Below, in pieces: positions 56,888-64,000 of a DNA stretch of 64,000 nt (positions within the stretch are counted from its first letter, which is position 1; each line of letters starts with the position of its first letter). Position numbers and translations under genes: made by a program. The DNA is taken from assembly GCF_002752355.1 (NCBI RefSeq), contig NZ_MRAV01000014.1, forward strand, positions 186,001-250,000. Direction: 5' to 3'. The stretch is from Leucobacter sp. OLIS6. Its GTDB lineage: Bacteria > Actinomycetota > Actinomycetes > Actinomycetales > Microbacteriaceae. The notes beneath the pieces were generated by a model, which worked only from the letters and a program-made list of their open reading frames with translations, made no database searches and had not been told where the DNA came from.

Positions 56888-57493
56888 GTGCGACATCTTC
56901 ACCGACGAACCGGCATCCTGCTGAGCGCGCTGCTCCTGATCGGGGGAGTCGCCGGCTGCGCCGATGCCGATGCCGGTGACGCACCGAAACCGTCCACGCC
57001 GCGCACGGCTCCGAACGAGTCGGCTCCGCCGACGTCGCAGACACCCGACGTCGAGCCGGCGCGCGGCGCGGCGGTCGAGATCCCGGTTCTGAAGTTGCGC
57101 GTCACCGAGGACCTCCGCTGGCTCCCATTTTCGACTCGGTTGACGGCGTCCGCGACGGCCGTGCTCGACGACGGATACCCGGCGAGCGTCACCGCGAGCG
57201 AACTGCAGTCGGTGCAGAACGATCTCGACGCCTACGCGCGAGCCTTCATCGAAGTGTCGACGTACGACCCCCGGCCGACCCGTCTCGAGAACCGGGCCAT
57301 CGACGGGGCCGAGGCTTGGGTGGCCGAGGCGGTCGGGGCTGAGCTCCGCTCCTACTGGGTCGGCGGGATCCATGGCGACCGGCAGTGGTCGGTCCAGATC
57401 GAGACCCCGGTGAGTCTCGCCGATGCCGAAGCGACGCAGCTGCGCGAGCGGATCCTCGCGAGCATCGAATTCACCGGGGCACCGTCGGCGTGA
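56888..57493 (+). CDS. Putative lipoprotein of unknown function
   Basis: A 201-residue secreted lipoprotein: basic RRTG start, hydrophobic ILLSALLLIGGVAGC with lipobox Cys near residue 24, a Pro/Thr/Ser linker, then a globular domain (about 65-200) with an alternating strand pattern (AYARAFIEVSTYD, WSVQIETPVSL). I do not recognise the family. The GTG at 56888 has GAGGGGG upstream. It overlaps the S41 gene by GTGA, so the two products likely work together outside the membrane. Confidence 0.65.
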   Translation: MRHLHRRTGILLSALLLIGGVAGCADADAGDAPKPSTPRTAPNESAPPTSQTPDVEPARGAAVEIPVLKLRVTEDLRWLPFSTRLTASATAVLDDGYPASVTASELQSVQNDLDAYARAFIEVSTYDPRPTRLENRAIDGAEAWVAEAVGAELRSYWVGGIHGDRQWSVQIETPVSLADAEATQLRERILASIEFTGAPSA

Positions 57494-58554
57494 GGCGGAC
57501 CGCGCTGCGATCGATGGCGGCCGCGATCACCGGCGGCGCACTGCTGCTGAGCATCGCTGCCGCCGCACCGGTCGACGATTCCGGGGTCCGCGCCTACGTC
57601 GACCGGGCGCTCTCCGGGTTGCGGGCCGGTTACTACGTGGACACGCCTGAGTGGGACGAGGCGCTCGCGCAGGAGGTCCCCGGTCTGCGCGCGGCCGAAT
57701 CTCCCTCCGATACCTACGCGGCTCTGAGCCGCCTGGCCCGTGCCGCCGGTGGGCGCCACAGCCGCTTCTCGGGACCCGAGCAGGCCGCCGCAACCTCGCA
57801 GCCCGATGTCCCGTGGTCCCGCACGACCCCGACCGTTCGGTACGAGGGGCGGATCGGCATCCTGACGATCCCGGGCTTCTCCAGCGTCCACGCGGGCGAG
57901 CAGGATCGGTACCTCCGCGCGGCGAGCGAGATCTTCGGATCCGCGCAGGCCCGCTCCGCCTGCGGGTGGGTCATCGACCTGCAGCAGAACGAAGGCGGCT
58001 TGGCGTGGGCCATGCTGCTCGCGGCGAGCCCGCTGCTCGACGACGGCACGGTCGAGCAGTTCCGTGCGCGCGACGGCCGCGCGAGTGCGATCCGCGTCAG
58101 CGGGACCTCCCTGAGCTGGGAGGGTCGGCGGTGGGACGGCCTGCCCGTGTTCGCGGGGCGGTTCGGCGCGCTCGATCAGCTCGGTCTGCCCGGGCTCGTG
58201 GTCGCTCCGTCACTCCCGGGCGTGCCGGCCAAACTGACGGGGTGGCCGGTCGCGCTCGTGCAGTCGACGCGGTCGGCGAGTGCCGCCGAGATGGTGCTGC
58301 TGGCCTTCGCCGGGCAGGAGAGGACCGCGACCTTCGGATCGGAGAGCGCCGGCTATACGACCCTCAACGGCGGCTTCATGCTTCCCGACGGTGCCCAGGT
58401 CACGCTGTCCTTCGCGCTGATGGGCGACCGCGACGGCAACTTCTTCGAGGGGGCGATCCCACCCGATCATCCGGCGGATCCGGAAGACGGATCCGCCCTC
58501 GACGCGGCCCGGAGCTGGGCGTTGCAGCAGTGCCCGAGCGGGTCCGGCGGCTAG
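57490..58554 (+). CDS. S41 family peptidase, exported
   Basis: A 354-residue C-terminal processing-type protease. A signal peptide (about 1-25, AAAITGGALLLSIAAAA) is followed by an N-terminal helical domain (DDSGVRAYVDRALSGLRAGYY) and the tail-specific protease domain (about 120-330). The nucleophile is in QSTRSASAAEMV, followed by GSESAGYTTLNG. No clear PDZ domain is seen. WVIDLQQNEGGLAWAM is the core strand. It is coupled to the upstream lipoprotein gene. Confidence 0.82.
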   Translation: MRRTALRSMAAAITGGALLLSIAAAAPVDDSGVRAYVDRALSGLRAGYYVDTPEWDEALAQEVPGLRAAESPSDTYAALSRLARAAGGRHSRFSGPEQAAATSQPDVPWSRTTPTVRYEGRIGILTIPGFSSVHAGEQDRYLRAASEIFGSAQARSACGWVIDLQQNEGGLAWAMLLAASPLLDDGTVEQFRARDGRASAIRVSGTSLSWEGRRWDGLPVFAGRFGALDQLGLPGLVVAPSLPGVPAKLTGWPVALVQSTRSASAAEMVLLAFAGQERTATFGSESAGYTTLNGGFMLPDGAQVTLSFALMGDRDGNFFEGAIPPDHPADPEDGSALDAARSWALQQCPSGSGG

Positions 58555-58699
58555 CCGCCACCGGTCCGCCGTTCGGTGCGGAGGGTTCTGCGCAATGTAC
58601 AGCTGCCGGCATGGTTCGTCGGCTACGGTGAGGGAAGCGATCGGCGACCGCCTGTGGCTTCACCTGAGTTGCCGCGACCGGTAGTTCATAACCAGACAG

Positions 58700-59818
58700 G
58701 TGCCGATCGTGTCATCGACTGCTCCCCGCACACTCGACGGGCCGGGCCCGCTCCGGCCCACGCGCGCGAAGGCCGGCGACTTCCCGCCGATCGCGAAGGC
58801 CTACACCCGGGTCTCCCAGGTCGTTCGGGAATCCGGGCTCCTGCGTCGCACCCCGTGGTTCTACCTGGCCGTCGGAACCGCGTTGCTGCTCGCTCTGGGC
58901 GGAGCGATCACGGGCTTCATCCTGCTGGGGGAGACCTGGTACCAGTTGCTCATCGCCGCCGCGCTCGGCATCATCTTCACCCAGATCGCGTTCCTCGCGC
59001 ACGAGGCGGCGCACCGGCAGATCCTGTCGACGGGGCCGGCGAACGACCGGCTCGCCCGGATCCTCGCCGGCGCGATCGGCATGAGCTATTCGTGGTGGGA
59101 TTCGAAGCACTCGCGGCACCACTCGAACCCGAACCGGGTCGGCAAGGATCCCGATATCGAGGTCGACACGATCTCCTTCCTCGAGGAGGACGCGGTCGAG
59201 GCCCGCGGGTTCCGACGCATGCTCACGAAGCGCCAGGGCTGGTTCTTCTTTCCGCTGCTCACCCTGGAAGGGCTGAACCTGCACCGGCAGAGCTTCGGGC
59301 ACCTCGCGAGCCGCGAACCGGTGCGGGGGCGCTGGATCGAGATCGGCATCATCGCCGCCCGCTTCGCGCTGATCCTCGTCCCCGTGTTCCTCCTGCTCCC
59401 GTTCGGCATGGCCTGCGCGTTCATGGGGGTGCAGTTCGCGGTGTTCGGCGTCTACATGGGCGCCTCGTTCGCTCCCAACCACAAGGGCATGCCGGTGATC
59501 GCGCACGATGCGAAGCTCGACTTCTTCACGAAGCAGGTGCGCACCTCGCGCAACATCCGGGGCGGCTGGTGGGCGACGTGGCTCATGGGCGGCTTGAACT
59601 ATCAGGTGGAGCACCACCTGTTCCCGAGCATGGCGCGCCCGCACCTGGCACGGGCGCGAGCCATCGTCCGCGAGCACTGCCGCACGCTGGGGGTCCCGTA
59701 CACGGAGACCTCGCTCTGGCGGTCCTACGCGATCGTGATCGCCTACCTCAACCGGGTCGGGCTCGCCGCGCGGGATCCGTTCGAGTGCCCGATCACCGCC
59801 GAGTACCGGCGTGCCTGA
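58700..59818 (+). CDS. Membrane fatty acid desaturase
   Basis: A 372-residue di-iron desaturase that introduces a double bond into lipid acyl chains. Three histidine boxes are present: HEAAH (about 102-106), HSRHH (about 136-140) and QVEHH (about 299-303), the Gln form being typical of front-end/acyl-lipid desaturases. Four membrane segments lie at about 52-100 and 215-260. There is no cytochrome b5 domain, so ferredoxin is the likely electron donor. GTG 58700 or GTG 58709 may start it; no clear ribosome site decides. Confidence 0.93.
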   Translation: MPIVSSTAPRTLDGPGPLRPTRAKAGDFPPIAKAYTRVSQVVRESGLLRRTPWFYLAVGTALLLALGGAITGFILLGETWYQLLIAAALGIIFTQIAFLAHEAAHRQILSTGPANDRLARILAGAIGMSYSWWDSKHSRHHSNPNRVGKDPDIEVDTISFLEEDAVEARGFRRMLTKRQGWFFFPLLTLEGLNLHRQSFGHLASREPVRGRWIEIGIIAARFALILVPVFLLLPFGMACAFMGVQFAVFGVYMGASFAPNHKGMPVIAHDAKLDFFTKQVRTSRNIRGGWWATWLMGGLNYQVEHHLFPSMARPHLARARAIVREHCRTLGVPYTETSLWRSYAIVIAYLNRVGLAARDPFECPITAEYRRA

Positions 59819-59862
59819 ACGGATCCCTCTGTCGCCGAGGCGCTGACCGCCGCGTCCAACCG

Positions 59863-60477
59863 CTACTGAGCGGGCCAGATCCCCGAACTGCCGCGGCGGT
59901 GCGAACCGATCAGGTGGGTGTCGACGATCCCGATCGCCTCCATGAGGGCGTACATCGTCGTCGGTCCGACGAAGGCGAAGCCGCGACGACGGAGCTCCTT
60001 CGAGAGCGCGACGGACTCGGGCGAGGTCGTCGGGATCTCCTCGAAGCGCTGCGGCCGCGGGGTCTCCGCGGGTCGGAAGGACCAGATCAGCGCCGACAGG
60101 CCCACGTCCTCCCGCAGCGCGATCGTGGCGCGAGCGTTCCCGATGGCGGCGAGGATCTTCTGTCGGTTGCGCACGATCCCCGCATCGGCGAGGAGGCGTT
60201 CGACGTCCCGGTCGCCGTAGGCCGCGATCAGATCCGGGTCGAATCCGTCGAAGGCGGTGCGGAACGCGGGACGTTTGCGCAGGATCGTCGCCCAGGAGAG
60301 ACCGGCTTGGAAGCCTTCGAGCGAGACGCGTTCGAAGACCCCGCGCTCGTCGGTGACGGGCATGCCCCACTCGGTGTCGTAGTACTCGCGCAGCAGCGGA
60401 TCGACGGATGCCCATGCGGGCCGGGCGAGCCCGTCGTCGCCGATCACGACACCGGGGTCCTCGTGCGTTCCGGTCAC
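59863..60477 (-). CDS. tag: DNA-3-methyladenine glycosylase I family (Tag), second paralog
   Basis: A 204-residue Tag enzyme, third gene after the sigma factor in the alkylation-repair operon (sigma, MGMT, alkB, tag). Motifs: YYDTEWGMP, LEGFQAGLSWATILRKR with the catalytic Glu, GIVRNRQKILAAIGNARA, FVGPTTMYALMEAIGIVDTH. Like the 12863 paralog, it lacks Cys4 (Ala), His17 (Tyr) and the last Cys (Ser) of E. coli Tag. GTG 60477 has GGAGA five bases upstream, 17 nt after the alkB stop. Confidence 0.88.
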   Translation of the reverse strand: MTGTHEDPGVVIGDDGLARPAWASVDPLLREYYDTEWGMPVTDERGVFERVSLEGFQAGLSWATILRKRPAFRTAFDGFDPDLIAAYGDRDVERLLADAGIVRNRQKILAAIGNARATIALREDVGLSALIWSFRPAETPRPQRFEEIPTTSPESVALSKELRRRGFAFVGPTTMYALMEAIGIVDTHLIGSHRRGSSGIWPAQ

Positions 60478-60494
60478 GTGTGTCTCCGTTCGTC

Positions 60495-61184
60495 TCAGCC
60501 GTCGAGGCCGGTCATGCGCATGGTGATGTTGATCCGGCCGGCGCTCTTCCCGTCGGCGCCGTCGAGCCCGCAGCCGTCCGGCGCGGTGAACGGGTGGATC
60601 CGGATGACGCCGTGGTAGGCCAGGCGCGATGCTCCGCCGAATACGAACAGGTCGCCGGAGCGGAGTCGCAGATCGGTGTAGGGCCGGTTGCGGGTCTCCG
60701 TGTTGCCGAACCGGAAGGTGCAGGCATCGCCGAGCGACAGCGAGACGATGGGGGCGAGCGTCTGCTCGTCCCTGTCCTGGTGCATCCCCATCTTCGCGCT
60801 CTCGTCGTAGAAGTTCGCGAGCGCGGTGTCCGGAGTGTACGCAGCGACTTCGTGCTCGGGGGAGCCGGCCTCCCGCAGCGCACGCCGCCCGAGCCGGACC
60901 ATCCAGTCGGGGAAGGGGAGGACGCGCTGCCCGTTCACGTCGGTGGCCTCCCGCGTATACCGGTAGGGCTGCCAGTGCCAGCCGAGGCAGACGGTGCGCA
61001 CCGACATCTCGTGACCGCGCACCTTCGCGGCGCGGATCGGAACCGGGCCCGCCGTCCAGGCACGGAACTGTCCGACGATCCACGCCTGCTGCTCGAGCGT
61101 GAGCCAGCCGGGCACGTGCACGGCGCCTTCGGCGACCTCTGTGGGATGCTCCGGTGCGGAGGGGAACTCGAAGAGCTCGGTCAT
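60495..61184 (-). CDS. alkB: AlkB family 2-oxoglutarate/Fe(II) DNA dioxygenase
   Basis: Oxidative demethylase that repairs 1-methyladenine and 3-methylcytosine. The 229-residue protein has the iron triad His135-x-Asp137 (MGMHQDRDE) and His191 (AYHGVIRI), and the Arg residues that bind 2-oxoglutarate and substrate in RINITMR (217, 223). ANFYDESAKMG matches the YxxxxxxMGxHxD AlkB pattern. It overlaps the MGMT gene by ATGA and lies 17 nt before tag. Confidence 0.95.
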   Translation of the reverse strand: MTELFEFPSAPEHPTEVAEGAVHVPGWLTLEQQAWIVGQFRAWTAGPVPIRAAKVRGHEMSVRTVCLGWHWQPYRYTREATDVNGQRVLPFPDWMVRLGRRALREAGSPEHEVAAYTPDTALANFYDESAKMGMHQDRDEQTLAPIVSLSLGDACTFRFGNTETRNRPYTDLRLRSGDLFVFGGASRLAYHGVIRIHPFTAPDGCGLDGADGKSAGRINITMRMTGLDG

Positions 61185-61795
61185 GCCGCGGCCTCCATCT
61201 CGAGCAGAGCGGTCTTGGCTTCGAGCCCGCCGATGTAGCCGCCGAGCGTCCCGTCGGTGCGGAGCACGCGGTGGCAGGGGACCACGACGGGCAGCGGGTT
61301 GGTGGCGCAGGCGGTGCCGACGGCGCGGACCGCCTTCGGATTCCCGACCATCTCGGCCATCTGCTTGTAGCTGCGGGTCTGCCCGTAGTCGATCTCGGGC
61401 AGGTGCTGCTGCACGAGCTGTCGGAATCCCTTGGAGAGCGAGAGATCGAGTGCGAGGTCGAAGGTCCTCCGCTTGCGCTCGAAGTACTCGTCGAGCTCGC
61501 GGGCCGCGGTGTCGAGCCGCTTCGGTGCGCGCAGCACGCGCGGACTGACCTTGGCGGCGAGATGCTCCAGGACTCGGTCGTGGTCCTCGGTCGCGAAGGC
61601 GACGCGGACCAGTCCCCGCGGGGTGGAGGCGAGCAACAGCTTGCCGAGCGGGCTGTCGACGATGCGGTAGGCGACGTCGAGGAGCCCCTCGGACTGCGCC
61701 GAGGCCTCCAGCCGCCGGTGCAGCTCGGCGAGCGTGTCGGGGGTGACGGGTGCCGTCAGGGCGGCGATACGATCTTCGTCTCGGATGTCGTTCAT
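61181..61795 (-). CDS. ogt: Methylated-DNA–protein-cysteine methyltransferase, extended
   Basis: A 204-residue suicide repair protein that removes O6-alkyl groups from guanine. The active-site Cys174 is in the hallmark PCHRV, and YGQTRSYKQMAEMVGNPKAVRAVG is the DNA-binding helix region. Residues 1-45 form a helical extension (RIAALTAPVTPDTLAELHRRLEA) that minimal Ogt proteins lack. Its ATG overlaps the sigma gene stop (ATGA), so the two are made at matching levels. This suggests, without proof, that they interact. Confidence 0.92.
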   Translation of the reverse strand: MNDIRDEDRIAALTAPVTPDTLAELHRRLEASAQSEGLLDVAYRIVDSPLGKLLLASTPRGLVRVAFATEDHDRVLEHLAAKVSPRVLRAPKRLDTAARELDEYFERKRRTFDLALDLSLSKGFRQLVQQHLPEIDYGQTRSYKQMAEMVGNPKAVRAVGTACATNPLPVVVPCHRVLRTDGTLGGYIGGLEAKTALLEMEAAA

Positions 61796-62289
61796 GATCG
61801 TGCTCCTTCCGTGTTCGTGCCCGGATAGGTTCTTCTGAGGTTCTTGAGTCCGTCGGCGGCCGCTCTGCGTGCGGATTCGACGGTTCCGCCGAGGATCGCG
61901 GCGATCTCGGCGTAGGGCATCCCGACCAGATATCGGAAGGTGATCGCCTGGCGCTGCTTGGGCGGAAGCTCGCCGACCGCCCGCCACAGCTCGGTGTCGT
62001 CGGCGCCGGGCACCCCGAGCCCCGTCGGCGCTTCGGGGAGTTCCTCGACGGGCAACGGATTCCGTTTGCTCGCCCGATGCACGTCGATGGATTTCCGGCG
62101 GGCGATGGTGACGAGCCAGGCCTCGACGTTCGCGGTCTCGGGCAGGTCCGGGTAGGCCCGCATCGCCGCGAGAAAGGTCTCCGACCAGGCATCATCGGCG
62201 TCGTGGATCCCGAGCAGCGACCGGCAGACGCGCAGCACGGTGGTGCTGTGGAGGGCGACCACGACTTCGAACGGCTGTTTCATGTTCAT
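61792..62289 (-). CDS. ECF-type RNA polymerase sigma factor, alkylation-repair operon
   Basis: A 165-residue sigma factor. Region 2 (about 8-75) has DDAWSETFLAAMRAYPDL and WLVTIARRKSIDVHRA, and region 4 (about 108-158) has LPPKQRQAITFRYLVGMPYAEIAAILGGTVESARRAAADGLKNLR. No anti-sigma gene is adjacent. It leads sigma, MGMT, alkB, tag. ATG 62289 is chosen since the -10 element CGTC lies 9 nt upstream, giving a leaderless or near-leaderless mRNA; ATG 62283 is also possible. It likely transcribes its own operon. Confidence 0.9.
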   Translation of the reverse strand: MNMKQPFEVVVALHSTTVLRVCRSLLGIHDADDAWSETFLAAMRAYPDLPETANVEAWLVTIARRKSIDVHRASKRNPLPVEELPEAPTGLGVPGADDTELWRAVGELPPKQRQAITFRYLVGMPYAEIAAILGGTVESARRAAADGLKNLRRTYPGTNTEGARS

Positions 62290-62325
62290 CGCACTGCAGA
62301 CGCTGCGGGAGGACGTTTCGTGAGA
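62290..62325 (-). promoter_or_regulatory. ECF-type promoter of the sigma-MGMT-alkB-tag operon
   Basis: On the minus strand TCTCACG (62325-62319), 16-nt spacer, CGTCTGCAGTGCG (62302-62290), then ATG 62289. CGTC is a classical ECF -10 core and TCTCACG resembles the ECF41 -35 (TGTCACA). The -35 is also half of the palindrome CGTGAGACTCACG (62319-62331). The same 20 bases in the same spacing occur in the opposite-strand promoter. Confidence 0.8.
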
Positions 62326-62370
62326 CTCACGTCGACAATCCTCTCGCAACGATGCCCGTTGCACAGTCGA

Positions 62371-62406
62371 TCTCACGTTCCGCACCCCCCGAACGTCTGC
62401 AGTGCG
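62371..62406 (+). promoter_or_regulatory. Matching ECF-type promoter of the divergent MGMT gene
   Basis: TCTCACG (62371-62377), 16-nt spacer, CGTCTGCAGTGCG (62394-62406) on the plus strand, identical in both elements and in spacing to the minus-strand promoter. Spacer sequences differ, so the match is functional, not a simple duplication. Confidence 0.8.
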
Positions 62407-62444
62407 GGAAGATGGACCCGCGCGAGCGGAAGGAGGGTCGACGC

Positions 62445-62957
62445 ATGAGCGTTCGGCATACGGTGATCGATTCGCAGGTGGATCCGCTCCTCCTGGTGGC
62501 GGACGGCGATGCGCTGGCCGGCCTCTACTTCGAGGGGTACCGCTTCACTCCGCCGCCGGACGGGCTGGGGCCCAAGGTCGGCGCAGGATCCGATCCGGTG
62601 TTCGCGCAGGCGGCGCGGGAGCTCGCCGAGTACTTCGCCGGGGAACGACGCGTGTTCGACGTTCCCGCGGTGACCGCGGGCGATGCGATGCAGGAGCAGA
62701 TCTGGGCGCGGCTGCGCGAGATCCCCTACGGCGAGCGGGTCACCTACGGCGACATCGCCATCGGCCTCGGCGATCGCTCGCTGTCCCAGCTGGTGGGGCA
62801 GGCCGTGGGGCGCAACCCCGTCAGCATCGTGATCCCGTGCCATCGCGTGGTCGGCGCCGGGGGCAAGCTCACCGGCTTCGGCGGCGGACTGCGGCGGAAG
62901 CAGATCCTGCTGGAGCTCGAGGAGCCGGACGAGGTCCGCGGGAGCCGACTGTTCTGA
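62445..62957 (+). CDS. ogt: Methylated-DNA–protein-cysteine methyltransferase, second
   Basis: A 170-residue MGMT with active-site PCHRVVG and the AIGLGDRSLSQLVGQAVGRNP DNA-binding segment, closest in length to the minimal Ogt class. GDAMQEQIWARLREIPYGERVTYGDIA precedes it. ATG 62445 is chosen because AAGGAGG lies upstream; an ATG at 62412 is in frame. It is divergent from and probably co-induced with the sigma operon. Confidence 0.92.
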   Translation: MSVRHTVIDSQVDPLLLVADGDALAGLYFEGYRFTPPPDGLGPKVGAGSDPVFAQAARELAEYFAGERRVFDVPAVTAGDAMQEQIWARLREIPYGERVTYGDIAIGLGDRSLSQLVGQAVGRNPVSIVIPCHRVVGAGGKLTGFGGGLRRKQILLELEEPDEVRGSRLF

Positions 62958-63009
62958 CTATCTCCGGTGCTCCCGCAGCGGATCGGTGGACACCGGCTGA
63001 CGCTGCCGC

Positions 63010-63015
63010 TTGAAT
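63010..63015 (+). promoter_or_regulatory. Candidate leaderless -10 (TTGAAT)
   Basis: TTGAAT ends six bases before ATG 63022. Confidence 0.4.
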
Positions 63016-63021
63016 CGACGC

Positions 63022-64000
63022 ATGACGGAATCGCTGCGATCGGTACTGGAACGGCACGCGGCCGAGGGGGTGTTCCCCGGGCTCGTCGGCGTCGACGGTG
63101 CCGCCGACGGCGCTTTCGAAACGGTGGCGGTCGGGGCGCTGCCCGCCGACGCGATCGTGCGCATCCAGTCGATGACGAAGTCCGTGCTCGCGGTCGCGAC
63201 GCTGCGGCTGGTGCAGCAGGGGCGTCTGGGGCTCGACGACCCGGTGGAGCGGTGGCTGCCCGAGCTCGCCGACCGTCGGGTGCTGCGCGAGCCGAACGCG
63301 GAACTCGACGACACGGTGCCCGCCGAGCATCCGATCACGATCTGGCATCTGCTCACGAACACCTCCGGGTACGGGGTGATGACGGTGCCGTGCCCGTTGG
63401 GGGCGGCCATGGCGGAGGCGGGGGTCGAAGCCGGTCAGGAGCCGCTGGCCATCGGCGCGGAGGATTGGCTGCGCGCGATCGCGTCGCTGCCGCTCGCCTT
63501 CCACCCGGGGGAGGCCTGGCGGTACCACCACTCCTTCGGCATCCTCGGGATCCTCCTGTCGCGGGCGACCGGTGGCCTGGACGCGCACCTGCGGCGCGAG
63601 CTCTTCGCACCGCTCGGCATGGTCGACACCGGATTCAGCGTGCCGCGCGAGCAGGCGCATCGGCTGCCCGCGGCGGTCCGGCGCGTCGCCGACGGTTCGC
63701 TGGTCGAGGTCGAGCCGGCTGCCGGTGGGCTGTCGGCCGCTCCGGCTCCCTTCGATCTCTGCCACTCCGAGCTCGTCTCGACCGCGGCCGATTTCGCGGC
63801 GTTCGCGCGGATGCTCGCGGACGGCGGCCGCCACGACGGCCGACCGTTCCTCGCGCCGGAGCTGCTTGCCCTGATGCGAACGGATCAGGTGCCCGATCGG
63901 ATCAAGGCCGACGACAGCTTCTTCCCCGGATTCTGGGACGGCACCGGCTGGGGCTTCGGAGTCTCGGTGCTGACGCAGGGGCCGAACGCCGGGCGCTTCG
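63022..64000 (+). CDS. Serine hydrolase, beta-lactamase/EstB type (cut by window edge)
   Basis: The first 326 residues of a class C beta-lactamase-fold hydrolase. Nucleophile motif SMTK (Ser50, Lys53), HLLTNTSGYG, and RYHHSFGILGILLSRATG where the usual YSN of penicillin-recognising enzymes is YHH, so it is more likely an esterase or D-aminopeptidase than a beta-lactamase. There is no signal peptide. The C-terminus lies beyond the window. Confidence 0.85.
   Translation, partial: MTESLRSVLERHAAEGVFPGLVGVDGAADGAFETVAVGALPADAIVRIQSMTKSVLAVATLRLVQQGRLGLDDPVERWLPELADRRVLREPNAELDDTVPAEHPITIWHLLTNTSGYGVMTVPCPLGAAMAEAGVEAGQEPLAIGAEDWLRAIASLPLAFHPGEAWRYHHSFGILGILLSRATGGLDAHLRRELFAPLGMVDTGFSVPREQAHRLPAAVRRVADGSLVEVEPAAGGLSAAPAPFDLCHSELVSTAADFAAFARMLADGGRHDGRPFLAPELLALMRTDQVPDRIKADDSFFPGFWDGTGWGFGVSVLTQGPNAGRF

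Overview
The window is about 70% GC, gene-dense and mostly made of short operons with 1, 4 or 8 nt gene overlaps. GatCAB, a cysteine desulfurase–MnmA–LigA block, ClpS with a DUF2017 protein, a PASTA-type class A PBP, an IdeR/DtxR-like box and many leaderless-looking promoters point to a high-GC actinobacterium. Microbacteriaceae, perhaps Leucobacter or a close relative, is my inference from gene content and order, not a database result. I see no prophage, insertion sequence, CRISPR array or rRNA. This looks like ordinary chromosome.

Layout. 0-7.8 kb: truncated RNase HI, an alpha/beta hydrolase, a 1183-residue DivIVA-like coiled-coil protein, a multi-span membrane protein and a thioredoxin-TPR protein. 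7.8-17 kb: cysteine desulfurase, mnmA, ligA, a tag paralog, gatCAB. 17-24.5 kb: patatin, dinB, metallopeptidase-clpS-DUF2017, TPR protein, TetR with a divergent hydrolase, ArsR-SRPBCC pair, VOC protein. 24.5-33 kb: BCCT transporter, class A PBP, a double-length Lrp regulator divergent from an NCS1 permease-dehydrogenase operon. 33-41.8 kb: tRNA-His, a two-component system, a GT-C/GT2/GtrA glycan cassette, an ABC exporter. 41.9-47.3 kb: iron-siderophore esterase divergent from a FecCD-type uptake operon, with an IdeR-like box between. 47.3-53 kb: peptide ABC transporter with oligoribonuclease at its end. 53-59.8 kb: def, SDR-MFS, DUF4031, cold-shock gene, tRNA-Arg, lipoprotein-S41 pair, desaturase. 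59.9-64 kb: alkylation-repair locus and a truncated serine hydrolase.

The most interesting locus is at 59863-62957. A small ECF-type sigma factor gene overlaps a methylguanine-DNA methyltransferase (MGMT) gene, which overlaps alkB, followed closely by a tag glycosylase. A second MGMT gene is divergent. Both divergent promoters carry the same bipartite element, TCTCACG-N16-CGTCTGCAGTGCG. No anti-sigma gene is present. It reads as a self-contained, sigma-controlled alkylation-repair regulon, a possible alternative to the Ada adaptive response.

A second recurrent property is promoter architecture. At least 16 genes have a TANNNT-like -10 hexamer ending 6-7 nt before the start codon, which predicts leaderless mRNAs.
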